The position numbers and the translations under genes are program-made. Shown here in pieces: positions 1 through 8,410 of a stretch of 55,698 bases of DNA. A model generated the notes under the pieces. It had not been told where the DNA came from. It made no database searches and was given only the letters and a program-made list of their open reading frames with translations. This DNA is from DASXMT01 sp036521415. GTDB lineage: Bacteria; Actinomycetota; Acidimicrobiia; Acidimicrobiales; RAAP-2. Position 1 is the stretch's first letter; each line of letters starts with the position of its first letter. The DNA lies in contig DATDHU010000136.1 of NCBI GenBank assembly GCA_036521415.1, positions 1 through 55,698 on the forward strand. Reading direction: 5' to 3'.

Positions 1-164
1 CCGGGCTTCATGGTGGCGGTGACCAGACTGAAGCCGTCTGGCCCGTCGCCCTGGAAGAGTGCCATTGTGCGGGTTCCCGCGGCAATGGGGGTCAGATCGA
101 GGTGCTTGTAGACGACCGGATCGATCCTGGCCGGCGCCATCATCCTCGACTCATCGAGAGACAC
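1..164 (-). CDS. N-terminal part of an unrecognised protein, cut by window edge
   Basis: A GTG start at 164 follows a strong AAGGAGG ribosome-binding site, and about 54 codons remain open to the window edge. The visible part begins VSLDESRMM, then has a Tyr-Lys-His and a short beta-rich stretch ending ATMKP. The layout faintly resembles the N-terminus of cupin-fold proteins, but no metal-binding His cluster lies in the visible part, so no function is assigned. It is read leftwards, away from the CoA ligase that ends at 413. The 248 bp between the two hold nothing recognisable. Confidence 0.55.
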   Translation of the reverse strand, partial: MSLDESRMMAPARIDPVVYKHLDLTPIAAGTRTMALFQGDGPDGFSLVTATMKP

Positions 165-412
165 CGCATCCTCCTTAGCGAAGAAGACGATCCCTCGGTT
201 CGGGCCCTCCGGCTCTCCATCAGCGGTCTCCATGGCCGTCACTCCCATCCTCTCCGCAGAACGCCAGCGGGCCCTCTTCGCTCCGATGTCGTTGTCAGCG
301 TCACCCAGTTGGCCGAGTCAGACGTCCCGATGTCCGACGTATGCAGGCCGTCCCTCCAACCTTGTCGCGAACCGTCCAACCGGCTCCGGACTCCTTGAGT
401 ACACGACCAGAG

Positions 413-2026
413 CTAGGCGAGACGACCGCTCAACCTCCTTCGGTCGGAAGAGGTCAGCAAACGGAGGGGTTGGCCCCGTCCGGGTCTCCAGTACACAGGA
501 TCGACGAGCCACGCCTCACTACGCAGCTGGGTCTTGTCCACTTTGAAGCTGGCCAGTTTGGGCAGCTCCGGGCTCAAGCGGACGAAGGCCGGCACCCATT
601 TCGGGCCTAGGTCGGGCTGACTGGCTAGAAAGCTCTCAAATGTCTCGATATCGAACGAATGGGGATTGTCGAGTTCGAGCGCCGCCATGACCAGATCTCC
701 GACCGGCGCATCAGGCACGGCGTAGATCACCGCAGTGCGAGCGGCCTCGAACCGGCCGATGATTGATTCGACCACTCCGGCCGAGAAGTTCTCGCCGTCC
801 ACCCTGAGCCATTCATTGGATCGGCCGGCGAAGTAGAACCAACCGTCAGCATCACGGTAGGCGAGATCGCCGGACCAGTAGCGACCTTCACGGAAACGTT
901 CATTCGTTGCCTCATCGTTCTGGTAGTAACCCTCGAATCCCTGGCCAGGGGTCAGATTGACGATCTCACCGGTGGCCTTCGAAGCATTGAGAATTGTTCC
1001 GTCAGTGCCTCGTTCGACTGGCGGGCACTCCGCTTCGGTGTCCGGATCAAGTACCACGATGTGATCGTCGGCGGTCCCGAGTGCACCTTCGGGCATCGAG
1101 GCATCACGGCGGATGATGATCACACCTTCGGTGGAGCCATAGCTGTCGCGGACTTGGCAATCGAATCGGTGGGCGAAGGAGCGAATGTCGTTGAATGAGG
1201 CCTCGTTCCCAAGGGCAAGCCGCAAGGGACTATGGGCGTCGTCTTCCGCCTCGGGAACGGCCAGGATGTAGTTCAGCACCTTCCCCGTGTAGGTGAGGAG
1301 AGATGCCCCCATGCGCCGGATGTCACCCATCGTCCTCGACGCAGAGAACTTCGATCGCGTCCCTATGGGAACGCCCGAGGACAATGCCGACGCCAGCCCG
1401 GTGAACAGGGAGCTCGAATGGAAGAAGGGGAGCGGGGAGTACACGCCGTCCCCGTCGCTGAGGGCGGCGACCGTTGCCACGTGGCCGCCGGTTCGGGCGA
1501 AACGTCCATGGGTGCACCGCACGGCCTTGGGAAAGCTGGTAGAGCCCGAGGTGAAAATGAGAAGGAAGAGGTCGTCATCTTGCGGGGAGGCAACGACGGC
1601 ACCCGATCCGTCGGCACTGGCCAGCAATGACCGGTATTCGTCCGAGTCGGTGCGGAGCACGCGTCGCCGGTCCATGGCGAACCCGGCTTCCTCGAGCAGT
1701 CCGCCGTAGACGTTGGATGTCACCATGGCCTGGCAATCGGAGTGATCGATCAGTCGGAGCAGCTCGTCGCCACGGTAGGTGGAGTTGATGCCCACGATCA
1801 CTGCTCCCGAGATGGCTGCGGCACCCAACCAATACAGGAAGTCAGGGGTGTTGTCGAGGAGTACTCCGATGTGGGGCGGCTGGTCGGTGTCTCGAATGGA
1901 GTGCCACACGGCGGCGCGCCGGAGCGATTGGTCGATCCACTCCCGATATGTCACTGTCCCATCCTCGAAATACAGCCCGATCGCATCGCGCTCGCGGTGT
2001 TGCAGGAGTAGTTCTGCTGCGGTCAT
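413..2026 (-). CDS. Class I adenylate-forming acyl-CoA ligase (FadD/FATP-like)
   Basis: Predicted 537-aa ATP-dependent acyl-CoA synthetase that would activate a carboxylic acid as acyl-AMP and then as the CoA thioester in the cytoplasm. The phosphate-binding loop FTSGSTSFPK is at about residues 158-167 and YGSTEG at 296-301. A C-terminal SFKVDK holds the candidate catalytic Lys at about 495, followed by a tail of about 40 residues, as in very-long-chain acyl-CoA synthetase/FATP-type members. The ATG at 2026 is chosen because it overlaps the TGA of the upstream acyl-CoA dehydrogenase relic (ATGA) and has GGAG just upstream. A longer in-frame extension to 2185 lacks family similarity. The substrate cannot be told from sequence. 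It was probably once the second gene of an acyl-CoA dehydrogenase/CoA ligase operon. Confidence 0.9.
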   Translation of the reverse strand: MTAAELLLQHRERDAIGLYFEDGTVTYREWIDQSLRRAAVWHSIRDTDQPPHIGVLLDNTPDFLYWLGAAAISGAVIVGINSTYRGDELLRLIDHSDCQAMVTSNVYGGLLEEAGFAMDRRRVLRTDSDEYRSLLASADGSGAVVASPQDDDLFLLIFTSGSTSFPKAVRCTHGRFARTGGHVATVAALSDGDGVYSPLPFFHSSSLFTGLASALSSGVPIGTRSKFSASRTMGDIRRMGASLLTYTGKVLNYILAVPEAEDDAHSPLRLALGNEASFNDIRSFAHRFDCQVRDSYGSTEGVIIIRRDASMPEGALGTADDHIVVLDPDTEAECPPVERGTDGTILNASKATGEIVNLTPGQGFEGYYQNDEATNERFREGRYWSGDLAYRDADGWFYFAGRSNEWLRVDGENFSAGVVESIIGRFEAARTAVIYAVPDAPVGDLVMAALELDNPHSFDIETFESFLASQPDLGPKWVPAFVRLSPELPKLASFKVDKTQLRSEAWLVDPVYWRPGRGQPLRLLTSSDRRRLSGRLA

Positions 2027-2241
2027 TCGGAAGTCTCCAGAGCTTTCGGTTGGCGGGGAAGGCCGAGTCCACGCTCGGCGATGATGTTGCGTTGAATCTC
2101 GTCGGTACCGCCCCCGATCCGCAGGCCAGGAGAGAAGAGGAACCGGTCCTGCCAAGGCAGAACCTCGATCTCCTCGACAGACCACTCTTCGCCGACTCCC
2201 CAGAGAACGGCCCCAGTACGCCTCACGTCTCCACCCTCCAT
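2023..2241 (-). pseudogene. C-terminal relic of an acyl-CoA dehydrogenase
   Basis: A 67- to 72-codon open frame (ATG at 2241, or GTG at 2226 with GGAGGG upstream) whose second half reads FLFSPGLRIGGGTDEIQRN and then IIAERGLGLPRQP. This is the standard last segment of acyl-CoA dehydrogenases: the FAD-contacting IGGGT(D)EIQ helix and the GLPR tail. About 350 residues that should precede it are absent, and the frame begins next to what looks like a promoter region. It therefore appears to be an internal deletion that joined the 5' signals to the 3' end. The stop overlaps the CoA ligase start as ATGA, so translation of the relic may still feed ribosomes to the ligase. Confidence 0.8.
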
Positions 2242-2275
2242 CCAGCAGGTCTCACAAATCGGATCCCTAACAATG

Positions 2276-2285
2276 TCGATATCGA
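2276..2285. promoter_or_regulatory. TCGATATCGA palindrome upstream of the ACAD relic/CoA ligase
   Basis: A perfect 10-bp palindrome in a locally AT-richer stretch about 35-45 bp ahead of the relic's start. The overlapping 10-mer ATGTCGATAT (2273-2282) recurs as its reverse complement in the SMP-30 promoter at 6319-6328. It may be a transcription-factor site; this rests on sequence resemblance only. Confidence 0.3.
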
Positions 2286-2329
2286 TGTCATACTAAGCTA
2301 CTGCGACACCTCGGCGTCGCGTAAATAAT

Positions 2330-2738
2330 TGCTCGTGCTAGGTGGATTCTTCCTCGCACGGTGAGCGTTTGAACAGATCGTAGGATGAAGGGATCCACAT
2401 GGCTGTTTTCGACCTCAGCGCGAGGCGGGCTCGAGCCGGCCAGGCAGTCCCGGCGCCTGGTGGGTCTAAGGCCCATGGACCTTTGCGACATCGGCACTCT
2501 GCGCGGTGCTGACGAAACCCAGTGACCGGCCGGATGCCGGGCGGGTCCGAGCCCCCACGTCTTCCTCGACCGGCCCAACACCCGCCTTCTGGGCAGTACG
2601 CTCTGCGCTGCCCGCTCTCCTGGTGTCACCCGGGCCGTCTAGGCAGGCAGCGCACAGCCAAGCTCGACGAAGGACAGCACCTCGTGCCGGGCTGAGGTGT
2701 TTGGATACATACTTGGAGTCACGGAAAGGGGAGGGGCC
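2330..2738. other. Gene-free stretch before the first amidohydrolase
   Basis: No open frame here shows family similarity; the frames present look like chance reading in GC-rich DNA. A GTTTTC core at 2405-2410 matches the element found upstream of operons further right, but it lies 329 bp from the next gene. Nothing else is recognised. Confidence 0.5.
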
Positions 2739-3953
2739 TTGGATAACGATGCACCGGAGCTCGATTGGTTGGTGTCGGTCGATGACCATGTCATCGAGCC
2801 TCCGAGCGTATGGGTTGACCGGCTTCCGGCGAAATACCGCGAGATCGGTCCCCGACTCCTGAATGACGACTCGTGGGCATACGAAGACAAGAAAGTGCCG
2901 ACCTCGGGGCTTTCGGTGACGGTCGGAAAGCGCAAAGAGGACTTCTCACCTGAACCGGTGCCGTATTCGGAGATGCATCCCGGCGCCTATGACCCGGTCG
3001 CTCGGGTGAAGGACATGGACCGAGCCGGAATTCTCGGTTCCTTGTGCTTCCCTTCGTTTCCGCGCTTCTGTGGCCAGATCTTCTGGGAGGCCAAGGACAA
3101 GGTTCTGGCCATGCTCTGCATCCAGGCCTACAACGACTGGATGATCGATGAATGGTGCGGGGCGGTTGCCGGACGATTCATACCTCTGATCATCATTCCC
3201 CTGTGGGACCCGCCTGCCGCGGCCAGGGAGATCGAGCGGTGCGCCGGCAAGGGTGCCACTGCTTTCGCGTTCTCCGAGAATCCCGAGCCGCTGGGGCTTC
3301 CGACGATACACGACCCGAATCGGTACTGGGACCCGGTCATGGCCGCCGCCCAGGACACTGGGAGTGTGGTGTGCATGCACGTGGGTTCATCGTCCACCAT
3401 GCCGGTCATCTCTTCGGACGCGCCCGGTCTCGCCAATCTGACCTTCGGTGCAGTCCGGGCGGCCGGGACCATGTTGGCCTGGCTGTTCAGCGACTACTTC
3501 GAGCGCATGCCCGGACTGAAGATTGCCCTCTCGGAGGGGAACATCGGCTGGATGCCGTATTTCATCGAGCGAGCCGAGCAGGTGATCGACAAGCAGCGGC
3601 ATTGGGCGAAGAGGACATCAACTGCCTTCTACGACAACGCGGTCGAGACGAAGCAGGTCATGGCCGATCTCGATCGGCTCGATGTGCGCTCGACAATCCG
3701 CGAGCACATCTATGGCTGTTTCATTGAGGAGACTTCCGGTTTGCGGTGCCTGGACATCATCGGGGAGGACAACGTGATGGTGGAGACCGACTATCCGCAC
3801 AGCGACACGACCTGGCCGGACTGCATCAGCGTGGCCAAGAAGCTTCTTGCCGATCTGCCGACAGACACGCAGTACAAGATCCAACGGGGCAACGCCGAGA
3901 GGCTCTTTCGGTTCACGCCTGCGATTCCGCCGCGCTTTACGATTTCAGGATGA
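2739..3953 (+). CDS. COG2159-type amidohydrolase (decarboxylase/hydrolase superfamily)
   Basis: Predicted 404-aa metal-dependent TIM-barrel enzyme of the amidohydrolase_2 family, which holds decarboxylases and C-C or amide hydrolases. The N-terminal signature is SVDDHVIEPP, with a Asp-x-His metal motif (His about residue 17) where classical amidohydrolases have His-x-His. A strand CMHVGSSS, the segment SEGNIGWMP and a C-terminal ETDYPHSDTTWP with its metal-binding Asp (about 350) complete the set. The TTG at 2739 is chosen because AAAGGGGAGGGGCC precedes it directly; an upstream ATG at 2697 would add 14 residues not needed for the fold and has no ribosome-binding site. It is most like the amidohydrolase at 10976-12241. 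The substrate is unknown. Confidence 0.88.
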   Translation: MDNDAPELDWLVSVDDHVIEPPSVWVDRLPAKYREIGPRLLNDDSWAYEDKKVPTSGLSVTVGKRKEDFSPEPVPYSEMHPGAYDPVARVKDMDRAGILGSLCFPSFPRFCGQIFWEAKDKVLAMLCIQAYNDWMIDEWCGAVAGRFIPLIIIPLWDPPAAAREIERCAGKGATAFAFSENPEPLGLPTIHDPNRYWDPVMAAAQDTGSVVCMHVGSSSTMPVISSDAPGLANLTFGAVRAAGTMLAWLFSDYFERMPGLKIALSEGNIGWMPYFIERAEQVIDKQRHWAKRTSTAFYDNAVETKQVMADLDRLDVRSTIREHIYGCFIEETSGLRCLDIIGEDNVMVETDYPHSDTTWPDCISVAKKLLADLPTDTQYKIQRGNAERLFRFTPAIPPRFTISG

Positions 3954-4308
3954 GCGTGGCTGACAGCCGTACAGACTTGAGATGCCGGCACCATCGCGGT
4001 GGCGATGGAGGCGACCAACCGGGCGTCGCTGGCGGCGTCCGGCCTGCTCAGTCGGCCGGGGATCCTTCATGGCTGTTATGACGAAGAAGACCTTGGCCGG
4101 CGATCTGCATCTCGCCGCACGCGGTTGTGCGTGGAGATCGAGCGCCTAGAAATGGGCCGCACCCGCGTGATGCGGCAGCCATGGCTGTTCTCCGAGCTCT
4201 CTGTCCAGATTCGTCCTGGTCCACTGATGGGCCAAGACAACCTCGACGTGCTCGACGCCACGCTCGCTCTGTCTCCTTGTGAGCAGGAGGACTCGAGGAG
4301 GTGCTCCG
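3954..4308. other. Gene-poor gap between amidohydrolase and luciferase-like gene
   Basis: About 355 bp without a credible gene. Short frames in all directions lack recognisable motifs or initiation signals. The last bases (CGAGGAGG) are the ribosome-binding site of the next gene. A decayed gene is possible, but I cannot identify one. Confidence 0.5.
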
Positions 4309-5289
4309 TTGACCGGGTCCAACACTGACGTCCGGATCGGCGTCGTCGCCGGTGGCGGTGCCCGAGAAGCGCAGGAGCTCGAGGGCCGGCCAGTCGATTC
4401 TCTGTGGGTCGGCGGTCACATCTCGTCGCGCAACCCGAGTCCGGAAGCCATGATCGGCCTCACGCGACTAGCGACGGTCACGGAGCGCGTCACTGTAGGC
4501 AGCTCAATTCTTCTCCTCCCGCTGTATCCGCCGGCATTGGTGGCCAAGCAGATCGCCGACCTTGACCGCGTCACCGGTGGACGGGTGGTGCTCGGTGTCG
4601 GGATCGGCGGCGAGTACCCGCAAGAGTTCCGCGCTGTCGAGGTCCCAATAGAGGAGCGGGGACGGCGAACGAATGAGATCATTCCACTTCTTCGTCAGTT
4701 GTGGACGGCCACCGAGGTCACCCACGTCGGTCGCTATTACACGATGCAGGACGTCAAGATCCACCCGGCTCCAGTGCAGCGGGGTGGGCCACCGATCGTG
4801 GTGGCCGGGCGGAAAGACCCAGCGATGCGCCGCGCCGCGCTCCTTGGCGACGGCTGGTTCCCCTACATGTATTCGCCCCCGCGGTACGCCGAGTCGGTGA
4901 GCACGATCCAACGTGTCGCCGGTGAAGCAGGACGAGACCTGACCGGGTTCGAGTGGTGCATCTGGGTATTTCTCAACATCAACCCGGACGGCGAAGCCGC
5001 CCGAGAGCAGGCGGCCCGAATGATGGGGGGCACCTACAACCAAGACTTCAGAGCCATGATCGATAGAGTCGCTGCCGCCGGCACGGCTGGCGAGGTGACG
5101 GGCAAGCTCCGCGACTTCTACGACGCCGGTGCTCGCCATTTCGTGTTCCTCCCGGCCACGGGAGGCGCCGACCAGCGACCGGTTCTCGACCGCCTGTTCG
5201 CTGAGGTCGTGCCGGCGTTGCAGGACCACGCGGGTGCCGCCCCGTCCTCCTCGGCTGCCGACGTCGGCGTCGTTCGCCGATCCACGTAG
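4309..5289 (+). CDS. LLM-class (luciferase-like, probably F420-dependent) oxidoreductase
   Basis: Predicted 326-aa (beta/alpha)8 oxidoreductase of the bacterial luciferase superfamily. In actinobacteria such proteins usually use coenzyme F420 rather than FMN; that is family knowledge, not visible here. Typical landmarks are LWVGGHISSR near residue 30, the GSSILLLPLYPP strand, LDRVTGGRVVLGVGIGG with its Gly-rich cofactor loop, PPIVVAGRKDPAMRRAALLGDGW in the second half, and a C-terminal helix around LDRLFAEVVPAL. The TTG at 4309 is preferred because CGAGGAGG sits seven to eight bases upstream; a GTG at 4279 has no ribosome-binding site. It stands alone between gaps. The substrate is unknown. 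Confidence 0.88.
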   Translation: MTGSNTDVRIGVVAGGGAREAQELEGRPVDSLWVGGHISSRNPSPEAMIGLTRLATVTERVTVGSSILLLPLYPPALVAKQIADLDRVTGGRVVLGVGIGGEYPQEFRAVEVPIEERGRRTNEIIPLLRQLWTATEVTHVGRYYTMQDVKIHPAPVQRGGPPIVVAGRKDPAMRRAALLGDGWFPYMYSPPRYAESVSTIQRVAGEAGRDLTGFEWCIWVFLNINPDGEAAREQAARMMGGTYNQDFRAMIDRVAAAGTAGEVTGKLRDFYDAGARHFVFLPATGGADQRPVLDRLFAEVVPALQDHAGAAPSSSAADVGVVRRST

Positions 5290-5435
5290 CCTCGCCGAGG
5301 GCCAAGCCCAATTGACACCCTGGGCACCTTTCAGCCAGCACGAACGGCATGAGGGGAACGGGGTGCCACTGGCCGAACTGGCGTATCGCATCTGGGCCAT
5401 CGGCATCCAAGGCCGCGGGAGGTCCAGGGTCCGGG

Positions 5436-6281
5436 TCACGGAAGACCGGCGCCGGCTACTGGAACGGTCATGATATGAATCTGGCTATCGCGGGTCCCGC
5501 GCAGTGCCTCCGGTGCATGATCGTTGGCGGTCAGGAGGAACAACGTCGTCCTATCGGGTCCCCCCAGGGCGCAGGCAATCGCCATCCGTTCGTCAACCGT
5601 GATCGAGTTGGCAATGGCACCGCCGGGAAGGATCCGTTGGAACTGGCGGGCCAACGGCATCGCTGCCCAGATCGCCCCTTCCTCATCCAGGCAGATCCCG
5701 TCCGGTCCTCGTCCGGGACAATCGGCGTACATCCTGCGATCAGTCAGTGATCCGTCAGCTGATAGAGCGAATTCCGTCAAGCGCCGGCCGAGCGATTCAG
5801 CCACGATCAGCTTCGTGCCGTCCGGAGTAATGACGGTTCCGTTCGGAAAGACAACGTCGTCCGCTGCCAACCGGGCCGTACCGTCCGGCTCGACAAGGAC
5901 GATCTGCCCCTCGGGAGACGATGGGGGAGGGAACGAGCCCACGTAGGCACGTCCATCGCCGTCCACCACCATGTCATTGCAGCCCGAGGGGATGAGAGCA
6001 CTCACGTCGGCATGAACGCCGAGCTCGGACCCGTTCCAACGCAGTAGCTGCCGCTCGAGCATGGACACGATGAGCAGGTCGCCATTGGGAAGGAATCCCA
6101 GCCCCGATGGCCGACGACCGGGCAGATCCACGACGAGCTCTCGCTGTCCAGATAACTCGACGGTCCAGACGGATTCGCCATGCATGTCCGAGAGCCACAG
6201 CTTGTCTTCGTGCCAGCGCGGTCCTTCTGCGAACACAAAACCACCGGTAAGCAACTCGGGCGCCGAGGCACTATTCGACAT
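5436..6281 (-). CDS. SMP-30/gluconolactonase-family lactonase-like protein
   Basis: Predicted 281-aa six-bladed beta-propeller of the SMP-30/gluconolaconase/LRE-like family, which hydrolyses lactones with a divalent metal. The expected metal-site segments occur in order: the Glu of FAEGPRW, the Asn of SGCNDMVVD, VFPNGTVITPDG and GRGPDGICLDEEG. The ATG at 6281 is chosen because GGAGA lies five bases upstream. An ATG four codons earlier (6293) is possible, and a further extension to 6455 would run through the divergent promoter. No signal peptide is visible, so it is probably cytoplasmic. A lactonase would fit downstream of ring oxidation, but no partner gene adjoins it. Confidence 0.85.
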   Translation of the reverse strand: MSNSASAPELLTGGFVFAEGPRWHEDKLWLSDMHGESVWTVELSGQRELVVDLPGRRPSGLGFLPNGDLLIVSMLERQLLRWNGSELGVHADVSALIPSGCNDMVVDGDGRAYVGSFPPPSSPEGQIVLVEPDGTARLAADDVVFPNGTVITPDGTKLIVAESLGRRLTEFALSADGSLTDRRMYADCPGRGPDGICLDEEGAIWAAMPLARQFQRILPGGAIANSITVDERMAIACALGGPDRTTLFLLTANDHAPEALRGTRDSQIHIMTVPVAGAGLP

Positions 6282-6312
6282 CGCAGTCTCCATCAGGCAC
6301 GCTCGGAGGTAG

Positions 6313-6344
6313 GTAACTATATCGACATCAACATCAATGGTTAC
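6313..6344. promoter_or_regulatory. Divergent promoter region with GTAAC/GTTAC inverted repeat
   Basis: GTAAC (6313-6317) and GTTAC (6340-6344) flank an AT-rich core containing ATATCGACAT, which matches the element at 2273-2282 on the opposite strand. It lies between the SMP-30 gene and the enoyl-CoA hydratase relic. It could be the operator/promoter of both; the evidence is positional. Confidence 0.3.
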
Positions 6345-6613
6345 TACAGTCACCACCGTGAAAGAACACCGAACCAACGGTAGGACTGTCGAACCCATTG
6401 TCGTGGAGGCAGACGGCCCGGGTTCGCATTCTTCGCCGGAATCGGCCGGAGGCACTGAACGCGGCAGACGCCGTTCTACACGCGCGACTGGCCACCATCT
6501 GGGAAGAGATCGCCGAGGATGAGGCCTGCCGGTCCGTGGTCCTCACCGGCAACGGCAGAGGCGCCAGCCCAGAGCACCGCAAGATCCTCGATCGTATGTT
6601 CGCGAAGAAGTGA
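6337..6613 (+). pseudogene. Frameshifted, truncated enoyl-CoA hydratase/isomerase
   Basis: Reading from ATG 6337 gives a crotonase-like N-terminus up to IVVEADGP. At the CCCGGG run (6417-6422) the frame breaks. Removing one G restores continuous crotonase sequence: VRILRRNRPEALNAADAV, a helix with IAEDEACRSVVLTG, then NGRGASPEH. The oxyanion-hole loop (normally FSAGGD) and everything after it, about 190 residues with both catalytic Glu positions, are missing, and the frame stops at 6613. The gene is thus both frameshifted and deleted. It cannot encode an active hydratase, barring a sequencing error, which could explain the frameshift but not the truncation. Confidence 0.75.
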
Positions 6614-6746
6614 GCCATGGCGAGACCAGCTCGGTCTCAGCCTGGGGAGTGCAGAGCCCGGTGACCACCCTGATTGCCGAACCAAACGATCAGTTCTCAC
6701 CTGAGGAACTCGCCCGTGTCTGGTAACCCGCAGGGAGGATGGAACT

Positions 6747-7139
6747 ATGAGCAGCCCCGATCGCGACCTTGCCGACATCCAGGTGTTGTTGGCCAAGTAC
6801 GGCAACCGACTCGATCGCTCCGACCATGTCGGTTGGGTAGAGCTGTTCACGTCGGATGGTCGATTCGAAGTGTACGGCAGAAGTTTCGACGGACCGGACG
6901 GACTGCTGCGTATGGCCGAGACCGCCCCACCCGGACTCCATCTGACCTCGGCACCGTTGATCGAGATCGACGGAGATGAAGCCGACGTGGAGCAGAGTTT
7001 TCTCTTTGTCGACCAGGTAACCCGCGAGTCCCGGATCGGATGGTACGACGACCAGCTCGTCCGTACCTCCGAGGGCTGGCGATTCCGTGTTCGCCGCTCT
7101 ACATTCTTGACGCCGGAAGGCCCGTCCGATCGACCATGA
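6747..7139 (+). CDS. NTF2/SnoaL-like protein
   Basis: Predicted 130-aa cone-shaped alpha+beta barrel of the SnoaL/ring-hydroxylating-dioxygenase beta-subunit/ketosteroid-isomerase-like group. Features are an N-terminal helix with DLADIQVLLAKYGNRLD, the family hallmark WVELFTSDGRFEV, and a final strand GWRFRVRRSTFL after a loop with DQLVRTSEG. GGGAGG lies just upstream of the ATG. Members act as small isomerases, cyclases or dehydratases, or bind ligands without catalysis, so the exact role is open. A 56-codon frame starts at an overlapping ATG (7136) but has no family similarity. Confidence 0.8.
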   Translation: MSSPDRDLADIQVLLAKYGNRLDRSDHVGWVELFTSDGRFEVYGRSFDGPDGLLRMAETAPPGLHLTSAPLIEIDGDEADVEQSFLFVDQVTRESRIGWYDDQLVRTSEGWRFRVRRSTFLTPEGPSDRP

Positions 7140-7534
7140 CCGGCCTCTACCTTCAAGGGGTCCATAACCTCCTGGGTCGGTTGGGCTTGCTGCCCGATCG
7201 CCTCGGCGTCGAGGAATGGTTCGATCTGTTTACGGAACACGTCAGCACTGGGCGGGTGCCGCGTCAGGTGCCCTCGTGTCAGGCTTCCTCTTTGCCTTCG
7301 GGTTGAAGGGGAATTGCCAGCAGGGTGGTCGTAGGTGAATGTCCGATCTCGTCTTTGGGCTCACTGCGCCGTGACGAGATCTTCGAGCAGTACGTCGGAT
7401 CCGAGATCGGTATCGCCGATTGAGCGGAAGGCACATGGCGTTCCTGACCCAGCTGGGTCAAAGATCTACCATTGTGCCGGGACCATGAGCTAAAAGTTCC
7501 TGACCATTGAGCTCGCCTGTGTAGGATTGCGGCG
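7140..7534. other. Gene-poor stretch before the first GntR regulator
   Basis: A short frame (7136-7306) starting in an ATGA overlap reads MTGLYLQGVHNLL and later VEEWFDLFTEH. It may be a gene remnant but matches nothing I recognise. The remainder to 7521 is non-coding. The stretch ends in the putative promoter of the next gene. Confidence 0.4.
7522..7527 (+). promoter_or_regulatory. Putative -10 element for a leaderless gntR transcript
   Basis: TAGGAT is followed by seven bases and then the GTG start at 7535, and no Shine-Dalgarno sequence is present. That geometry is what a leaderless mRNA would show. No clear -35 box is visible. Confidence 0.4.
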
Positions 7535-8344
7535 GTGACTCCGAGCGTTGTGAACGAGGGCGACGGCGTGCAGTACCGGCGACAACTCAGTCAGCCGAGG
7601 GTCGCCGAGATGATTGCCGATACCCTCCGGCGACGGATCCTCGACGGCGAGCTCAACGATGGGGACGTGCTGCCCAAGGTCGACGACCTCCTCGTCGAGT
7701 TCCCGGTGAGCAAGCCGTCCATCCGCGAGTCAATGCGAATCCTCGAGACCGAGGGCCTGATATCGGTTCGTCGCGGGAACATCGGTGGTGCGGTCGTCCA
7801 CACCCCCAAGGCCAAGATGGCGGCCTACATGCTCGGGATGGTGCTCCAGGCCGGGCAGGTCCCGTTGGACGACCTGGCCGTGGCCCTGTCCGAGTTCGAG
7901 CCGGCCTGTGCCGCAGAGGCAGCGGCGTTTAGTGGCCGGGAGAAGCTGGTGGCGAATCTTGTGGGTCTCAACCAGGAGCTACGCGAGAAGATCGACGACG
8001 GCCCAACATTCACCCGACTGGCCCGACGGTTTCACGACGCAATCGTCCAGGGGTGCGGGAACGCGACCATGGCGCTGGTGGCCGGGTCGCTCGAGACGCT
8101 CTGGTCCAACCACGAGACCAACTGGGCCGAGGCTACTAATGCCCACGGTGACTACCCCAAGGCACCGGCTCGCGACGCCGTCCTGCGGACGCATGTGAAG
8201 ATCACCGAGGCGATTGAGGACGGCGATGCCGTCCGGGCCCGACATCTGGCGGCGCAGCATCTGCACGAGTCGCAGCGCTACGTGCTCTCGCAGAACAAGA
8301 AGCAGACCATCACGGTGGAGGGCCTCTCCCGCGGCACCTGGTAG
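7535..8344 (+). CDS. FadR-subfamily GntR transcriptional regulator
   Basis: Predicted 269-aa repressor/activator with an N-terminal winged helix (about residues 20-85: VAEMIADTLRRRILDGEL, then VSKPSIRESMRILETEGLI) and an all-helical FCD-type effector domain (about 110-250, with FHDAIVQGCGN and the final HLHESQRYVL helix). FCD domains bind small carboxylates, often through a metal site formed by Asp/His residues. The GTG start sits at the end of a probable leaderless promoter. It lies 67 bp ahead of cydA on the same strand, so it may control cydAB or itself; the sequence does not decide. It resembles the second GntR gene (12360-13130) in architecture. Confidence 0.9.
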   Translation: MTPSVVNEGDGVQYRRQLSQPRVAEMIADTLRRRILDGELNDGDVLPKVDDLLVEFPVSKPSIRESMRILETEGLISVRRGNIGGAVVHTPKAKMAAYMLGMVLQAGQVPLDDLAVALSEFEPACAAEAAAFSGREKLVANLVGLNQELREKIDDGPTFTRLARRFHDAIVQGCGNATMALVAGSLETLWSNHETNWAEATNAHGDYPKAPARDAVLRTHVKITEAIEDGDAVRARHLAAQHLHESQRYVLSQNKKQTITVEGLSRGTW

Positions 8345-8410
8345 CTCGGCCGGGCCTCTTCCATCACCGCTCGGCGCGGCGTATCGTGAGGACGTGAGGG
8401 CGCAGGCGAC

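Noticed and set aside
4504..5439. A 311-codon minus-strand frame opposite the first luciferase-like gene
   Set aside because: No recognisable family and no initiation signal; the plus-strand gene carries all luciferase-family landmarks.
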